DNA of 64,000 nucleotides, from contig NZ_JAUYRI010000009.1 in the NCBI RefSeq assembly GCF_030696885.1, positions 115,744 through 179,743 on the forward strand, given 5' to 3'. Under the pieces are notes generated by a model, which was not told the origin of the DNA, did not search any database, and saw only the letters and a program-made list of their open reading frames with translations. The translations under genes and the position numbers were made by a program. Each line of letters begins with the position of its first letter. Within the stretch, counting starts at the first letter, position 1. This DNA comes from Thiobacillus sp. (GTDB lineage: Bacteria > Pseudomonadota > Gammaproteobacteria > Burkholderiales > Thiobacillaceae). Positions 33,601 to 44,590 of the stretch are shown one piece after another.

Positions 33601-35085
33601 ATGTTCGGACAGTCGATACTTTCTCTCGTCATCTGGGTCCCGATTCTGGCCGGGGTGGCGGTGCTCGCCACCGGCTCCGACCGCAACGCCGCACTCGCCC
33701 GCTGGATTGCGCTGGCCGGCGCGCTGCTGGGATTCATCGTCGCGATCCCGCTGGTCACCGGCTTTGACACCGGCACTTCGGCGATGCAGTTCGTCGAGAA
33801 GGCGGCGTGGATCCCGGCGTTCAATATTCATTACCACCTCGGTGTCGACGGCATCTCGATGCCGCTGATCCTGTTGAACAGCTTCATCACGGTATTGGTC
33901 GTCATCGCCGGCTGGCAGGTGATCCAGGACAAGGTCGCGCAGTACATGGCGGCCTTCCTGATCATGTCGGGCCTCATCAACGGCGTATTCGCGTCGCTCG
34001 ACGGCATCCTGTTCTATGTCTTCTTCGAAGGCATGCTGATTCCGCTGTATCTGATCGTTGGCGTGTGGGGCGGCCCTAACCGGGTCTACGCCGCGTTCAA
34101 GTTTTTCCTCTACACCCTGCTCGGCTCGCTCCTGATGCTGGTGTCGATGATCTACCTGTATTTCCAGTCGGGCGGTAGCTTCGACATCCAGACCTGGCAC
34201 ACCACCACGCTCGGGATGACCGCGCAGACGCTGATGTTCTTCGCCTTTTTGCTCGCCTTCGGGGTCAAGGTACCGATGTGGCCGGTGCACACCTGGCTGC
34301 CCGATGCCCACGTCGAGGCGCCCACCGGCGGCTCGGTGGTGCTGGCGGCGATCACGCTCAAGGTCGGCGCCTACGGCTTCCTGCGCTTCATCCTGCCGAT
34401 CCTGCCGGATGCCAGTGCGGAACTCGCCTGGTTCGTCATCATGCTGTCGCTGATCGCGGTGGCCTACATCGGCCTGGTCGCGCTGGCGCAGTCCGACATG
34501 AAGAAGCTGATCGCCTATTCGTCGATCGCGCACATGGGTTTCGTCACCCTCGGCTTCTTCATGTTCAGCCCGCTCGGCCTCGAAGGCGGCCTGGTGCAGA
34601 TGATCTCGCACGGCTTCGTCTCGGCCGCGCTGTTTCTCTGCATCGGCGTCATGTATGACCGCCTGCATTCGCGCCAGATCAAGGACTACGGCGGCCTGGT
34701 CAACAAGATGCCAGTGTTCGCCGCCTTCTTCATGCTGTTCGCGATGGCCAACGCGGGCTTGCCAGCCACCAGCGGCTTCGTCGGCGAGTTCATGGTCATC
34801 ATGGCCGCCGCCAAGGTCAATTTCTGGTACGCCTTCGTCGCCGCCACCACGCTGATCTTCGGCGCCGCCTACACCTTGTGGATGTACAAGCGCGTCGTGT
34901 TCGGCAACGTCACCAATCCGCACGTCGAGGAAATGAAAGACGTCAACGCGCGCGAAATCCTGCTGCTCGGCGTGCTCGCCGTCTGCGTGCTGGCCATGGG
35001 CCTGTATCCCAAGCCTTTCACCGACGTCATGCACGTGTCGGTGGTCGACCTGTTGGCGCACGTCGCCCAAAGCAAACTGCCTTAA
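33601..35085 (+). CDS. nuoM: NADH-quinone oxidoreductase subunit M
   Basis: NuoM is the second antiporter-like subunit, with 494 residues and about 14 helices. Typical motifs are FYVFFEGMLIPLYLIVGVWGG (channel glutamate) and KVPMWPVHTWLPDAHVEAPTGGSVVLA. It starts 12 bp after nuoL and ends 9 bp before nuoN. Confidence 0.96.
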   Translation: MFGQSILSLVIWVPILAGVAVLATGSDRNAALARWIALAGALLGFIVAIPLVTGFDTGTSAMQFVEKAAWIPAFNIHYHLGVDGISMPLILLNSFITVLVVIAGWQVIQDKVAQYMAAFLIMSGLINGVFASLDGILFYVFFEGMLIPLYLIVGVWGGPNRVYAAFKFFLYTLLGSLLMLVSMIYLYFQSGGSFDIQTWHTTTLGMTAQTLMFFAFLLAFGVKVPMWPVHTWLPDAHVEAPTGGSVVLAAITLKVGAYGFLRFILPILPDASAELAWFVIMLSLIAVAYIGLVALAQSDMKKLIAYSSIAHMGFVTLGFFMFSPLGLEGGLVQMISHGFVSAALFLCIGVMYDRLHSRQIKDYGGLVNKMPVFAAFFMLFAMANAGLPATSGFVGEFMVIMAAAKVNFWYAFVAATTLIFGAAYTLWMYKRVVFGNVTNPHVEEMKDVNAREILLLGVLAVCVLAMGLYPKPFTDVMHVSVVDLLAHVAQSKLP

Positions 35086-35094
35086 GGTTCCAAG

Positions 35095-36540
35095 ATGAGC
35101 GACTTCCTCACCCAATTCGCCCCCGCGCTGCCCGAGATCTTCGTGCTGGTGATGGTGTCGTTGATCCTGCTGATCGACGCCGCGCTCGGCGACAGCAAGC
35201 GCTATGTCGCCTATGTGCTTTCGCTTGCCACCATCGCCGGCGCCGCTTTCCTCACCGCGCGCGATTTCTCCACGATGCCGGTGCTGGCGCTGGGCGGGCT
35301 GTTCATCGACGACCCGCTGTCGGACGTGCTGAAGCTCTTCCTCTATCTGACCGTTGCCGTGGTGCTGGTGTATTCGCGTGATTACCTGCGCCAGCGCGGA
35401 CTCTACAAGGGCGAGTTCTTCGTGCTGGCGCTTTTCGCGCTGCTGGGCATGATGGTGATGGTGTCGGCCAGCCATTTCCTCACGCTGTATCTAGGCCTCG
35501 AACTGCTGTCGCTGTCGCTCTATGCGATGGTCGCGCTGCAGCGCGATTCCAGTATCGCGACCGAGGCGGCGATGAAGTACTTCGTGCTCGGCGCGCTGGC
35601 GTCCGGCATGCTGCTTTACGGCATGTCGATGGTCTACGGCGTCACCGGCTCGCTGGCGCTGGCCGACATGGCGCAGATCCTGTCCGACGGCACGGATCTG
35701 CGGATTCCGCTGGTGTTCGGCATCGTTTTCATCGTATCCGGCCTGGCGTTCAAGCTGGGCGCGGTGCCGTTCCACATGTGGGTGCCCGACGTCTACCACG
35801 GCGCGCCCACCGCGATGACATTGTTCATCGGTTCCGCACCCAAAATCGCCGCCTTTGCCTTCGTCTTCCGCATTCTCGGCCAGGGGCTGGAATCGCAGGT
35901 CGCCGAATGGCGCGACATGCTGGTGATCCTGGCGGTGCTGTCGATGGCGGTCGGCAACATCGCGGCCATTGCGCAAACCAACCTCAAGCGCATGCTGGCC
36001 TATTCGACCATCTCGCACATGGGCTTCATGCTGCTGGGCATCCTCGCCGGGTCGCAGAACGGCTACGGCAGCGCGATGTTCTACGTGCTGGTGTATGCGC
36101 TGATGAGCCTGGGCGGCTTCGGCATGATCCTGCTGCTGTCGCGCGCCGGCTTCGAAGCCGACAAACTCGACGACTTCAAGGGACTGAACCGCCGCAGCCC
36201 GTGGCTGGCTTTCCTGATGCTGCTGCTGATGTTCTCGATGGCCGGCATCCCGCCGACGGTCGGCTTCTACGCCAAGCTCGCGGTGCTGCAGGCCGTGGTC
36301 GAGATCGGCTACGTATGGCTGGCGGTGGCGGCGGTGCTGTTCTCGCTGATCGGCGCCTTCTACTACCTGCGCATCGTCAAGCTGATGTACTTTGACACCC
36401 CGCACGATACGACGCCGATCGCCCCCTGCGTCGACAGTCGTGTCATCATGTCGGCCAACGGGCTGGCCGTGCTGGCGCTCGGCATTCTGCCGCAGCCGTT
36501 GATGGCGGTGTGCATGTACGCCATCGGCGCATCCTTCTGA
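35095..36540 (+). CDS. nuoN: NADH-quinone oxidoreductase subunit N
   Basis: NuoN is the third antiporter-like subunit: 481 residues, 14 helices. It shows [21 protein letters not shown], then [35 protein letters not shown]. It is the last canonical nuo gene. A 9-bp-stem hairpin (36549-36572, CGCCAGAGC/GCTCTGGCG) follows and may weakly terminate. Confidence 0.96.
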   Translation: MSDFLTQFAPALPEIFVLVMVSLILLIDAALGDSKRYVAYVLSLATIAGAAFLTARDFSTMPVLALGGLFIDDPLSDVLKLFLYLTVAVVLVYSRDYLRQRGLYKGEFFVLALFALLGMMVMVSASHFLTLYLGLELLSLSLYAMVALQRDSSIATEAAMKYFVLGALASGMLLYGMSMVYGVTGSLALADMAQILSDGTDLRIPLVFGIVFIVSGLAFKLGAVPFHMWVPDVYHGAPTAMTLFIGSAPKIAAFAFVFRILGQGLESQVAEWRDMLVILAVLSMAVGNIAAIAQTNLKRMLAYSTISHMGFMLLGILAGSQNGYGSAMFYVLVYALMSLGGFGMILLLSRAGFEADKLDDFKGLNRRSPWLAFLMLLLMFSMAGIPPTVGFYAKLAVLQAVVEIGYVWLAVAAVLFSLIGAFYYLRIVKLMYFDTPHDTTPIAPCVDSRVIMSANGLAVLALGILPQPLMAVCMYAIGASF

Positions 36541-36595
36541 ACCAACCCCGCCAGAGCCGGTCTGCTCTGGCGTTAAACAGTTTTCCGGATTCATT

Positions 36596-36898
36596 GTGAA
36601 CTTCTCCACCTCGCTGCTGCTGATCCTGGCGTTCATTGCCGCCAACCTGCCGTTCCTGATCGAACGCATTTTCTTTGTCGTCAAACCCAAAACCGGCAGC
36701 AAGGGCCTGGCCTGGCGCCTGCTCGAACTGGTCGTATTGTTCTTCGTGGTGGGTGGTATCGCGATGCTGCTGGAAAGCAAGCTCGGCCCGGTCCATGCGC
36801 AGAACTGGGAGTTCTACGCGGTCAATGCTTCGCTGTTCGTGGTGTTTGCCTATCCGGGATTCGTCTACCGCTACCTGTGGCGCCGGCGTGGCGCCTAG
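36596..36898 (+). CDS. DUF2818 family membrane protein
   Basis: A 100-residue protein with three hydrophobic segments (about 4-27, 39-60, 71-92), from a GTG at 36596. NFSTSLLLILAFIAANLPFLIERIFF and the closing PGFVYRYLWRRR fit DUF2818, which commonly follows nuoN in betaproteobacteria. Context suggests a link to complex I, but no function is known. Confidence 0.75.
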   Translation: MNFSTSLLLILAFIAANLPFLIERIFFVVKPKTGSKGLAWRLLELVVLFFVVGGIAMLLESKLGPVHAQNWEFYAVNASLFVVFAYPGFVYRYLWRRRGA

Positions 36899-36902
36899 CA
36901 GC

Positions 36903-37118
36903 ATGGACTTCACGCTGCGCGGCGAACACGTCGCCCTGTGCGACCTGCTCAAGCTCACCGGCATTGCCGACAGCGGCGGGCAGGGCAAGCTGATGATCGC
37001 CAACGGCGAAGTGACCGTGGATGGCCAGCCCGAAAGCCGCAAGACCGCGAAAATCCGTGCGGGCCAGACGGTGCAGTGCCTCGGACAGACGGTGCGGGTG
37101 CTAGCGGCCGAAGCCTAA
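36903..37118 (+). CDS. S4-domain RNA-binding protein (YbcJ-like)
   Basis: A 71-residue single S4 domain: FTLRGEHVALCDLLKLTGIADSGGQGKLMIANGEVTVDGQPESRKTAKIRAGQ. Proteins of this YbcJ type bind RNA but their targets are unclear. It starts 4 bp after the DUF2818 gene and overlaps the convergent gene on the minus strand by 4 bp. Confidence 0.8.
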   Translation: MDFTLRGEHVALCDLLKLTGIADSGGQGKLMIANGEVTVDGQPESRKTAKIRAGQTVQCLGQTVRVLAAEA

Positions 37119-37384
37119 AGAAAACAGAAAAAGAAGCGGCCGGCGTCGTACTCCACCGCCAGCCGTGCGCCGCGGTTCAGCGCATAGTCCCACGACCCCT
37201 TGGTCGCGCAGCCTACGTGGCATTCGCTCACCCCGGCGGGTGATTCGAGATCACGTTCGCGGTCATACCAGCTCAACAACATCGTTTCGTCGCCCAATTG
37301 CTGCGTGGCAACGGCCGTCGCCAGTTTCAGCGCGGCATTAAAATCCAGGCCGAGTTCGGCCGCATCCAGACGCAGGGTTTTCAC
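37115..37384 (-). CDS. AF1514-like small protein
   Basis: An 89-residue protein starting [26 protein letters not shown] and containing [23 protein letters not shown], a CxxxC pair, and a short C-terminal beta-rich end. The pattern resembles the AF1514/DUF5619 family of small proteins in bacteria and archaea with sulfur or anaerobic metabolism. No function is known. It overlaps the mutS stop by 4 bp, so it is probably translated with mutS. Confidence 0.6.
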   Translation of the reverse strand: MKTLRLDAAELGLDFNAALKLATAVATQQLGDETMLLSWYDRERDLESPAGVSECHVGCATKGSWDYALNRGARLAVEYDAGRFFFCFL

Positions 37385-39963
37385 GGTGTGGTATCCGTCA
37401 GCGCCTTCAACGCGTAGAGCATATCCAGCGCCGCTTTCGGCGTCAGCGTATCGGGGTCGAGCTCGCGCAACTGGTCGAGCGCGGGGTGCGGCGGCGGTTC
37501 GTCGTTGGGCAGGTGGGCGGCAAACAGGTCGCCCTGCGGGCCGGGCTGCAGTTGCGCGTCCTCGAGTTCGCGCAGGTGACGCCGCGCCGCGTGGATGACC
37601 GGGCTTGGCACGCCGGCCAGCCGCGCGACCTGGATGCCGTAGCTCTGCGAGGCCGGGCCTTCTTCCACCGCGTGCAGGAACACCAGGTCAGCGCCGTGTT
37701 CCTTGGCGTCCAGGTGTACGTTGACCAGCTGGCGGAATTCCTGCGCCAGCTGGGTCAGCTCGAAATAGTGGGTGGCGAACAGCGTGAATGCGCGGGTGGC
37801 GGTGACCAGATGGCGCGCCACCGCCCACGCCAGCGCGAGGCCGTCGAACGTGGAGGTGCCGCGGCCGATCTCGTCCAGCAAAACAAGACTGTGGGCACTT
37901 GCGTTGTGCAGGATATGCGCGGTCTCGGTCATTTCGACCATGAAGGTCGAACGGCCGCCGGCCAGGTCGTCGGAGGCGCCGATGCGGGTGAAGATCTGGT
38001 CGATGTCGCCGATTTTCGCTGAATGGGCGGGTACCCACAGGCCGCAGCAGGCCATCAGCGTGATCAACGCGACCTGCCGCATGTAAGTCGACTTGCCGCC
38101 CATGTTGGGGCCGGTGATCAGGAGCATCTGGCGGCTGCGGCTCAGTGTCACGTCGTTGGCAATGAAGTGCTCGACCTGCGCCTCGACCACCGGATGACGG
38201 CCGCCGCGGATCACGATGCCGGGCTCCTCGCTGTACTCGGGCGCGTTGAGCCGGAGTGTGCCCGTGCGCTCGGCCTGACTCGCCAGCACGTCGATTTCGG
38301 CCAGCGCCGCGGCAATCGTCAGCAGATCCGGCACGTGCGGCGTCAGCATGTCGAGCAGCGCATCGAACAAGGCTTTCTCGCGCGCCAGCGCGCGGTCCTG
38401 TGCCGACAGCGCCTTGTCCTCGAAGGCCTTCAACTCTGGCGTGATGTAGCGCTCCGCATTTTTCAGCGTCTGCCGACGGCGGTAGTCGTCGGGGACCTTG
38501 TCCGACTGTGCGCGGCTGACCTCGATGTAGAAGCCGTGCACCCTGTTGTACTCGACCTTGAGCGTGGTGATGCCGGAGCGCGCGCGCTCGCGGGTTTCCA
38601 GTTCCAGCAGGAAGGCCCCAGCGTCGCGCGTCAGCGCGCGCAGTTCGTCGAGGTCGGCGTCGTAGCCGTCGGCAATGACGCCACCTTCGCGCAGCACGCT
38701 CGCAGGTTCGGGCTGAACTGCGCGGGCCAGCAGCGCATGCAGGTCGGGCCGGGCAGCGAGTGAAGCCTGCAGCGCCGCGAGGCGGGCACGGTCGTCGGGC
38801 AGTGCGGCGGCGAGATCGGGCAGCAGCGCCAGCGTGTCGCGCAGGCCGGACAGATCGCGCGGGCGCGCGCTTTTCAGCGCGATGCGGCCGCTGATGCGTT
38901 CGACGTCGGCGCAGCTTTTCAGCAGGCGGGTCAGCGTGGCGGCGGTGTCGGGCAACTCCGCCAGCACGCCGATGGCGTCGCGCCGCTGCGTCAATATTTC
39001 GCGGTCGCGCAGCGGGTGGTGCAGCCAGTGGCGCAGCAAACGCGTGCCCATGCCGGTGGCGGTGGTGTCGAGCACCGACAGCAGTGTGGGTGCCGCTTCG
39101 CCGCGCAGGGTTTCGGTCAGCTCCAGATTGCGCCGGGTGGCGGCGTCGAGCTGCACGAAATCGCCGTCGCGTTCGGCGCGGATCGCCTGGATGTGCGGCA
39201 GTGCGGTGCGCTGGGTGGTCTGGATGTAGTCGAGCAGCGCGCCCGCCGCGGCAATGGCCAGGTGCAGATCGGCGACGCCGAAGCCGGCCAGGTCGCGGCT
39301 GCCGAGTTGCTGCGCGAGGCGGATCTCGGCGCCGGCCGTGTCGAACTGCCACGGTGCCAAGCGGCGCACCGCGCAGGCTGCGCCGCTGAGGGCAAAGTCG
39401 TCGGGTGCCAGGATTTCCGCCGGCCGGATGCGCGCGAGCAGGGCGGGCAGGGCGGCCGCCTCGACCTCGGTGACCTGGAAACGCCCGGCGGCAAGATTGA
39501 GCCAGGCCACGCCGATCGCGTCCGGGCCCGGTGCTGTATTAAGTTTTCCTGGCGCAATCGCCAGAATCAGCGTGTCGCGCGTTTCATCCAAGAGGCCCGA
39601 ATCGGTCAGCGTGCCCGGCGTCACGATGCGCGCCACCTGGCGCTCGACCGGGCCCTTGCTGGTGGCAGGGTCGCCGACCTGCTCGGCGATCACCACCGAT
39701 TCGCCCAGCTTCAGCAATCGCGCCAGATACTGCTCGGCGCTGTGATACGGCACGCCGGCCATCTTGATCGGGCTTCCGGCCGAAGCGCCGCGGGTGGTGA
39801 GCGTGATGTTCAGCAGCCGCGCCGCCTTTTCGGCATCGTCGTAGAACAGCTCGTAGAAGTCGCCCATGCGGTAGAACAGCAGCATGTCGGGATGCTGCGC
39901 CTTGATGCCCAGGTACTGCTGCATCATCGGGGTGTGGGCAGTGGACTCCTTGGCGATCGACAT
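37381..39963 (-). CDS. mutS: DNA mismatch repair protein MutS
   Basis: MutS recognises mismatches and starts methyl-directed or nick-directed repair with MutL. The 860-residue protein has the mismatch-reading [14 protein letters not shown] near residue 30 (Phe-x-Glu wedge), connector, lever and clamp domains, and the ATPase with [29 protein letters not shown] and ATHYFEL. The length is standard. It lies 19 bp downstream of suhB on the same strand. Confidence 0.97.
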   Translation of the reverse strand: MSIAKESTAHTPMMQQYLGIKAQHPDMLLFYRMGDFYELFYDDAEKAARLLNITLTTRGASAGSPIKMAGVPYHSAEQYLARLLKLGESVVIAEQVGDPATSKGPVERQVARIVTPGTLTDSGLLDETRDTLILAIAPGKLNTAPGPDAIGVAWLNLAAGRFQVTEVEAAALPALLARIRPAEILAPDDFALSGAACAVRRLAPWQFDTAGAEIRLAQQLGSRDLAGFGVADLHLAIAAAGALLDYIQTTQRTALPHIQAIRAERDGDFVQLDAATRRNLELTETLRGEAAPTLLSVLDTTATGMGTRLLRHWLHHPLRDREILTQRRDAIGVLAELPDTAATLTRLLKSCADVERISGRIALKSARPRDLSGLRDTLALLPDLAAALPDDRARLAALQASLAARPDLHALLARAVQPEPASVLREGGVIADGYDADLDELRALTRDAGAFLLELETRERARSGITTLKVEYNRVHGFYIEVSRAQSDKVPDDYRRRQTLKNAERYITPELKAFEDKALSAQDRALAREKALFDALLDMLTPHVPDLLTIAAALAEIDVLASQAERTGTLRLNAPEYSEEPGIVIRGGRHPVVEAQVEHFIANDVTLSRSRQMLLITGPNMGGKSTYMRQVALITLMACCGLWVPAHSAKIGDIDQIFTRIGASDDLAGGRSTFMVEMTETAHILHNASAHSLVLLDEIGRGTSTFDGLALAWAVARHLVTATRAFTLFATHYFELTQLAQEFRQLVNVHLDAKEHGADLVFLHAVEEGPASQSYGIQVARLAGVPSPVIHAARRHLRELEDAQLQPGPQGDLFAAHLPNDEPPPHPALDQLRELDPDTLTPKAALDMLYALKALTDTTP

Positions 39964-39982
39964 GGGCGGACAGGCGGTCGGA

Positions 39983-40789
39983 TCAGACTTTCAGTTCGGG
40001 CGGCAGGTGGGGGGCGATGACCTGCAGCATCTGGCCGAAAATCTTCGGGGTGGCGGCGACGATGTTGCCGGATTCGAGAAAGCCTTCGTCGCCCAGGAAG
40101 TTGCCGACCAGCGCGCCGGATTCCTGTGCGATCAGGCTGCCCGCGGCGAGGTCCCACGGCTGCAGGTGCATTTCCCAGAAGCCGTCGTAGCGGCCGCATG
40201 CTACGTAGCATAAGTCGAGCGCGGCGGAGCCGGGGCGACGCAGGCCAGAGGTGGCTTTCATCATGTCGCGGAACATGTTGAGGTAGGCCTCGGCGAAGCT
40301 GAAGTCGCGGAAGGGGAAGCCGGTGCCGATCAGGCATTCAGAGAGCTTCGCGCGCTTGCTGGCACGGATGCGGCGGTCGTTGAGCATGGCGCCGCGGCCG
40401 CGGGTGGCGGTGAAAAGTTCGTTGCGCGCGGGGTCGTAGACGACGGCCTGGGTGATCTGGCCCTTGTGCTTCAAGGCGATGGAGACCGAATACTGTGGCA
40501 GGCCGTGCAGGAAATTGGTGGTGCCGTCGAGCGGATCGATGATCCACTGGTAGTCCTCGCCGTTTTTGGCGTCGGCCGTGCCAGACTCCTCTGCTAAAAT
40601 CCCGTGGTTCGGATAGGCGTCGAGCAGGGTTTCGATGATGGCGCGTTCGGCCATCTGATCGACTTCGCTGACGTAATCGCGGTCCTGTTTGCTTCGTACG
40701 GTGAGTTGGTCGAGGTCGAGCGAGGCGCGATTGATGATCGCCCCGGCTTTGCGAGCGGCTTTCACCGCCGTATTGAGCATGGGATGCAT
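39983..40789 (-). CDS. suhB: Inositol-1-monophosphatase family protein
   Basis: A 268-residue SuhB-type phosphatase. It shows the metal site [21 protein letters not shown], and a C-terminal [16 protein letters not shown]. In relatives it hydrolyses inositol phosphate and also assists rRNA antitermination. It is divergent from trmJ with 58 bp between them, a common pairing. Confidence 0.92.
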   Translation of the reverse strand: MHPMLNTAVKAARKAGAIINRASLDLDQLTVRSKQDRDYVSEVDQMAERAIIETLLDAYPNHGILAEESGTADAKNGEDYQWIIDPLDGTTNFLHGLPQYSVSIALKHKGQITQAVVYDPARNELFTATRGRGAMLNDRRIRASKRAKLSECLIGTGFPFRDFSFAEAYLNMFRDMMKATSGLRRPGSAALDLCYVACGRYDGFWEMHLQPWDLAAGSLIAQESGALVGNFLGDEGFLESGNIVAATPKIFGQMLQVIAPHLPPELKV

Positions 40790-40847
40790 GGTGTCTGGCT
40801 ACAAATTCAAAGAACGAAGCGCTATTTTACTTGATGACACCCACTTG

Positions 40848-41615
40848 ATGATCCTGGCCGACCCGAAACTTCTCGCCCGTATCCGCATCGTTCTGGCGCG
40901 CACCAGCCACCCCGGCAACATCGGTGCGGCGGCGCGTGCGATGAAGACGATGGGGCTGTCCGATCTGGTGCTGGTCGCGCCCGCCGTCTTCCCCAACAGC
41001 CAGGCCGACGCGATGGCCGCGGGTTCGACCGACCTGCTGGCGCGGGCGCGGGTATGCGCCACGCTCGCCGAGGCGCTGGCCGACACCACGCTGGCGCTCG
41101 GCGTGTCGGCGCGGCGGCGCGACATCGTGGCCGAGGTGTTGACTCCGCCCGAGGCGGCGATGCGTTTGTTGGCCGAGGCGCAGGCCGGACCGGTGGCGCT
41201 GGTATTCGGCAACGAAACCAGCGGGCTGTCGAACGAGGAGCTGAGCCTGTGCCAGGGCCTGGTGACGATCGCCGCCAACCCCGACTACAGTTCGCTCAAC
41301 CTGGCGGCAGCGGTGCAGGTGCTGAGCTACGAGCTCCGCCAGGCCTGGCTGGGCCATGCAGCGTGGCCGCAGCCCGAGATGGACGCCGCCAGCAGCGACG
41401 AGGTGGAGAAGTTCTATGCCCACATGGAAACCGCGCTGGCCGAACTGGAATTCCTCAACCCCGGCTCGCCCGGCAAACTGATGCTGAAGCTGCGGCGGCT
41501 GTTCGCCCGTACCCGGTTGGCGAAGGAAGAAGTGAATATCCTGCGCGGCATCCTGACCGCCGCGCAGGAAGCGCAGCAGCGCGCGAACCGGACGCGGAAC
41601 CCCAGCACGGAATAG
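40848..41615 (+). CDS. trmJ: tRNA (cytidine/uridine-32) 2'-O-methyltransferase
   Basis: TrmJ is a SPOUT methyltransferase that modifies position 32 of tRNAs. In 255 residues: RIVLARTSHPGNIGAAARAMKTMG, then ALVFGNETSGLSNEELSLCQ and the knot motif PDYSSLNLAAAVQVLSYELR. The ATG at 40848 is preferred, since upstream codons overlap the divergent promoter region. Its stop codon lies within the first IscR-type site, upstream of cysE. Confidence 0.92.
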   Translation: MILADPKLLARIRIVLARTSHPGNIGAAARAMKTMGLSDLVLVAPAVFPNSQADAMAAGSTDLLARARVCATLAEALADTTLALGVSARRRDIVAEVLTPPEAAMRLLAEAQAGPVALVFGNETSGLSNEELSLCQGLVTIAANPDYSSLNLAAAVQVLSYELRQAWLGHAAWPQPEMDAASSDEVEKFYAHMETALAELEFLNPGSPGKLMLKLRRLFARTRLAKEEVNILRGILTAAQEAQQRANRTRNPSTE

Positions 41616-41636
41616 TTGACTAAATTACTAGGAAAT
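41612..41636 (+). promoter_or_regulatory. IscR-type site upstream of cysE
   Basis: A 25-bp site beginning ATAGTTGACTAAATT fits the left half of the IscR type 1 consensus (ATASYYGACTRWWWY). It is nearly identical to the sites at 42398 and 42426. It overlaps the trmJ stop and ends 14 bp before the cysE ATG. TTGACT within it could be a -35, but the matching -10 is poor. Confidence 0.6.
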
Positions 41637-41650
41637 AGCATCCTCGACGC

Positions 41651-42409
41651 ATGAAACTGCTCAGCCAACTCAAGGAAGACATCGCCGTCGTATTCGACCG
41701 CGACCCGGCCGCGCGCACGAGCTTCGAAGTCGTCACCACTTATCCGGGTTTTCACGCCATGCTCTTCCACCGCCTGGCGCACAGGCTGTGGCGCATGGAA
41801 TGGAAATGGCTGGCACGCTTCACCTCGCACATCGGTCGCTGGCTCACCGGCATCGAAATCCACCCCGGCGCCACCATCGGCCGGCGCGTGTTCATCGACC
41901 ACGGCATGGGGGTGGTGATCGGCGAAACCGCCGAGATCGGCGACGACTGCACCCTGTATCACGGCGTCACGCTCGGCGGCACCTCGTGGAACAAGGGCAA
42001 GCGCCATCCCACGCTGAAACCCGGCGCGGTGGTGGGGGCGGGCGCCAAGATTCTCGGCCCGATCACCATCGGCGCCAATGCACGCGTCGGCTCCAACGCC
42101 GTGGTGGTGAAGGACGTGCCGGACAATGCCACCGCGGTCGGCATCCCGGCACGCATCCTGGACAGCGCGGCAGAGATCCAGCGCAACCAGCAGGCGGAAA
42201 AACTCGGCTTCTCGGCCTATGCGATTTCGGCCGACATGAACGACCCGGTGGTCAAGGCCATCCACGGCCTGATCGACCATTCGGCCCACATCGACCACCG
42301 GCTGGAACTGATCCTCGCGCAGCTGCAGAAACTGGGCGCGGAAGTACCGCCCGGACAGGACAAGCCGGACGATTTTGACCCGAACTATCTGAACAAAATA
42401 GTTGACTAA
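41651..42409 (+). CDS. cysE: Serine O-acetyltransferase
   Basis: CysE acetylates serine to supply O-acetylserine for cysteine synthesis. The 252-residue protein begins with a helical segment and has the left-handed hexapeptide-repeat helix: [43 protein letters not shown], with the catalytic Asp-His pair, then [29 protein letters not shown]. Its position between two IscR-type sites ties cysteine supply to Fe-S assembly. Confidence 0.93.
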   Translation: MKLLSQLKEDIAVVFDRDPAARTSFEVVTTYPGFHAMLFHRLAHRLWRMEWKWLARFTSHIGRWLTGIEIHPGATIGRRVFIDHGMGVVIGETAEIGDDCTLYHGVTLGGTSWNKGKRHPTLKPGAVVGAGAKILGPITIGANARVGSNAVVVKDVPDNATAVGIPARILDSAAEIQRNQQAEKLGFSAYAISADMNDPVVKAIHGLIDHSAHIDHRLELILAQLQKLGAEVPPGQDKPDDFDPNYLNKIVD

Positions 42410-42422
42410 ATTGGTAAGGTAA
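42398..42422 (+). promoter_or_regulatory. IscR-type site, distal, upstream of iscR
   Basis: Starts ATAGTTGACTAAATTGG; it covers the cysE stop codon and lies 28 bp (start to start) before the second site. Together they form a tandem operator. Confidence 0.6.
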
Positions 42423-42425
42423 GGA

Positions 42426-42458
42426 ATAGTTGACTGAAATGCTCGGGAATTTTATAGT
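42426..42458 (+). promoter_or_regulatory. isc promoter with overlapping IscR site
   Basis: The site at 42426-42450 (ATAGTTGACTGAAAT..., ending CTCGGGAAT) contains the -35 TTGACT (42430-42435). A 17-bp spacer leads to TATAGT (42453-42458). The arrangement predicts autorepression by 2Fe-2S IscR, as in Escherichia coli. Confidence 0.7.
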
Positions 42459-42485
42459 TCGGGCCAAATTTCGGGAGAACACGTC

Positions 42486-42947
42486 ATGAGATTGACCACA
42501 AAAGGCCGTTTCGCCGTCACAGCCATGCTGGATCTGGCCCTGCGCGGCGGCAAAAGTCCGGTGACACTGGCCGGCATCAGCGAGCGTCAGGACATTTCCC
42601 TGTCGTATCTGGAGCAGTTGTTCAGCCGTCTGCGCCGCCATGCGCTGGTCGAAAGCGTGCGCGGCCCCGGCGGCGGCTATTATCTGGCGCGGCCGCTTGC
42701 CGAAGTCAGCGTGGCCGACATCATCCGTGCGGTCGACGAACCCATCGATGCGACCCAGTGCGGCGGCAAGGAAAACTGCCTCGACGAGCACCGCTGCCTG
42801 ACGCACGACTTGTGGACGGGGCTCAACGCCCATATCTACGATTATCTGGACAATGTCACGCTGGCGACGCTGGTGGCCAAGCAGGACGAGTGCAAGGACA
42901 AGGTGCTGCAGGACCGCCGTGCCGCCAAGGTCACGCTGGCCGCTTGA
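42486..42947 (+). CDS. iscR: Fe-S cluster assembly transcriptional regulator IscR
   Basis: An Rrf2-family regulator of 153 residues. The winged helix ([19 protein letters not shown] ... [33 protein letters not shown]) is followed by the 2Fe-2S ligands C-x5-C-x5-C in [13 protein letters not shown] and the usual histidine. It should repress the isc operon when cluster-loaded. Two matching operator sites lie directly upstream. Confidence 0.95.
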   Translation: MRLTTKGRFAVTAMLDLALRGGKSPVTLAGISERQDISLSYLEQLFSRLRRHALVESVRGPGGGYYLARPLAEVSVADIIRAVDEPIDATQCGGKENCLDEHRCLTHDLWTGLNAHIYDYLDNVTLATLVAKQDECKDKVLQDRRAAKVTLAA

Positions 42948-42969
42948 ACGATTCAATTAGGGCAAAACG

Positions 42970-44178
42970 ATGAAGACTCTGTATTTCGATTATTCCGCCA
43001 CCACCCCGGTCGATCCGCGCGTTGCCGCAAAGATGATTCCCTTCCTGACCGAGGAATTCGGCAACCCGGCTTCGCGCTCGCACCCCTACGGCTGGACGGC
43101 CGACAAGGCGGTCGAGGATGCGCGTGCCGAGGTCGCCGCGCTGGTCGGTGCCGACCCCAAGGAAATCGTCTTCACCTCCGGTGCCACCGAATCGAACAAC
43201 CTCGCCATCAAGGGCGCAGGCCATTTCTATTCCGGCACCAAGGGCAAGCACATCATCACTGTGCGCACCGAGCACAAGGCCGTGCTCGACACCGTGCGCG
43301 AGATGGAGCGCCAGGGTTTCGAGGCGACCTACCTGAACGTCAAGGAAAACGGCCTGCTCGACCTCGACGTGCTCCGCGCGGCGATCCGTCCCGATACCGT
43401 GATGGTCTCGGTGATGGCGGTCAACAACGAAATCGGCGTGATCCAGGACATTGCAGCAATTGGAAAAATCTGCCGCGAAAAGGGCGTGATCTTCCACGTC
43501 GATGCGGCGCAGGCCACCGGCAAGATGCCGATCGACCTGAAAACGCTTCCGGTTGATTTGATGTCGTTCTCGGCCCACAAGACCTACGGCCCCAAGGGCA
43601 TCGGCGCACTGTATGTCCGCCGCAAGCCGCGCATCCGCCTGGAAGCGCAGATGCACGGCGGCGGCCACGAGCGCGGCATGCGTTCGGGCACGCTGGCCAC
43701 CCACCAGATCGTCGGCATGGGCGAAGCCTTCCGCATCGCCCGCGAGGAAATGGCGACCGAGAACGAGCGCATCCGCATGCTGCGCGACCGCCTCTACAAC
43801 GGCCTGAAAGATATCGAAGAAGTGCACCTGAACGGCGACATGGAACAGCGCGTGCCGCACAACCTCAACGTCAGCTTCAACTTCGTCGAGGGCGAATCGC
43901 TGATCATGGCGATCAAGGATCTGGCCGTGTCGTCGGGTTCGGCCTGCACCTCGGCCAGTCTGGAACCGTCCTACGTGCTGCGTGCGCTGGGCCGCAGCGA
44001 CGAACTGGCGCACAGCTCGATTCGTTTTTCCATCGGCCGCTTTACCACCGAGGAAGAAGTCGACTACGCCATCAAATTGCTGCACGAAAAGATCGGCAAG
44101 TTGCGCGAGCTTTCCCCGCTGTGGGAAATGTTCAAGGAAGGCGTTGATCTGAATTCCGTGCAGTGGGCTGCACATTAA
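42970..44178 (+). CDS. iscS: Cysteine desulfurase IscS
   Basis: IscS is the PLP enzyme that takes sulfur from cysteine for Fe-S clusters and tRNA thiolation. In 402 residues: [36 protein letters not shown], the PLP lysine in [12 protein letters not shown] and the catalytic cysteine loop [16 protein letters not shown]. Its length and end (SVQWAAH) match group I desulfurases. Confidence 0.97.
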   Translation: MKTLYFDYSATTPVDPRVAAKMIPFLTEEFGNPASRSHPYGWTADKAVEDARAEVAALVGADPKEIVFTSGATESNNLAIKGAGHFYSGTKGKHIITVRTEHKAVLDTVREMERQGFEATYLNVKENGLLDLDVLRAAIRPDTVMVSVMAVNNEIGVIQDIAAIGKICREKGVIFHVDAAQATGKMPIDLKTLPVDLMSFSAHKTYGPKGIGALYVRRKPRIRLEAQMHGGGHERGMRSGTLATHQIVGMGEAFRIAREEMATENERIRMLRDRLYNGLKDIEEVHLNGDMEQRVPHNLNVSFNFVEGESLIMAIKDLAVSSGSACTSASLEPSYVLRALGRSDELAHSSIRFSIGRFTTEEEVDYAIKLLHEKIGKLRELSPLWEMFKEGVDLNSVQWAAH

Positions 44179-44200
44179 GTTGACGTAAAGGAGAACCACC

Positions 44201-44587
44201 ATGTCTTACAGCGAAAAAGTACTCGACCATTACGAAAACCCCCGCAACGTCGGTTCCTTCACCAAGGACGACGACGGTGTCGGCACCGGCATGGTGGGCG
44301 CGCCTGCCTGCGGCGACGTGATGAAGCTGCAGATCAAGGTCGGTGCCGATGGCCGCATCGAGGACGCCAAGTTCAAGACCTACGGCTGCGGTTCGGCGAT
44401 CGCCTCCAGCTCGCTGGTGACCGAATGGGTCAAGGGCAAGACGCTCGACCAGGCCATGGAAATCAAGAACACGGCGATTGCCGAAGAACTCGCGCTGCCG
44501 CCGGTGAAGATCCACTGCTCGATCCTGGCCGAAGACGCGATCAAGGCCGCGGTTGCCGACTACAAGCAGAAAAAAGGTCTGGAGTAA
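44201..44587 (+). CDS. iscU: Fe-S cluster scaffold protein IscU
   Basis: IscU is the scaffold on which clusters form. Its 128 residues carry the three cysteines (GAPACGDVMKLQ, KTYGCGSAIASSS, KIHCSILAEDAI), the conserved aspartate and the HscA-binding LPPVK motif. AAAGGAGAA precedes the start. Confidence 0.97.
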   Translation: MSYSEKVLDHYENPRNVGSFTKDDDGVGTGMVGAPACGDVMKLQIKVGADGRIEDAKFKTYGCGSAIASSSLVTEWVKGKTLDQAMEIKNTAIAEELALPPVKIHCSILAEDAIKAAVADYKQKKGLE

Positions 44588-44590
44588 GCC

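Noticed and set aside
33064..35475. Very long minus-strand open frame of about 800 codons opposite nuoL and nuoM
   Set aside because: It is antisense to clear nuo genes; its His/Arg/Gln-rich composition is the usual product of reading high-GC third positions on the other strand.
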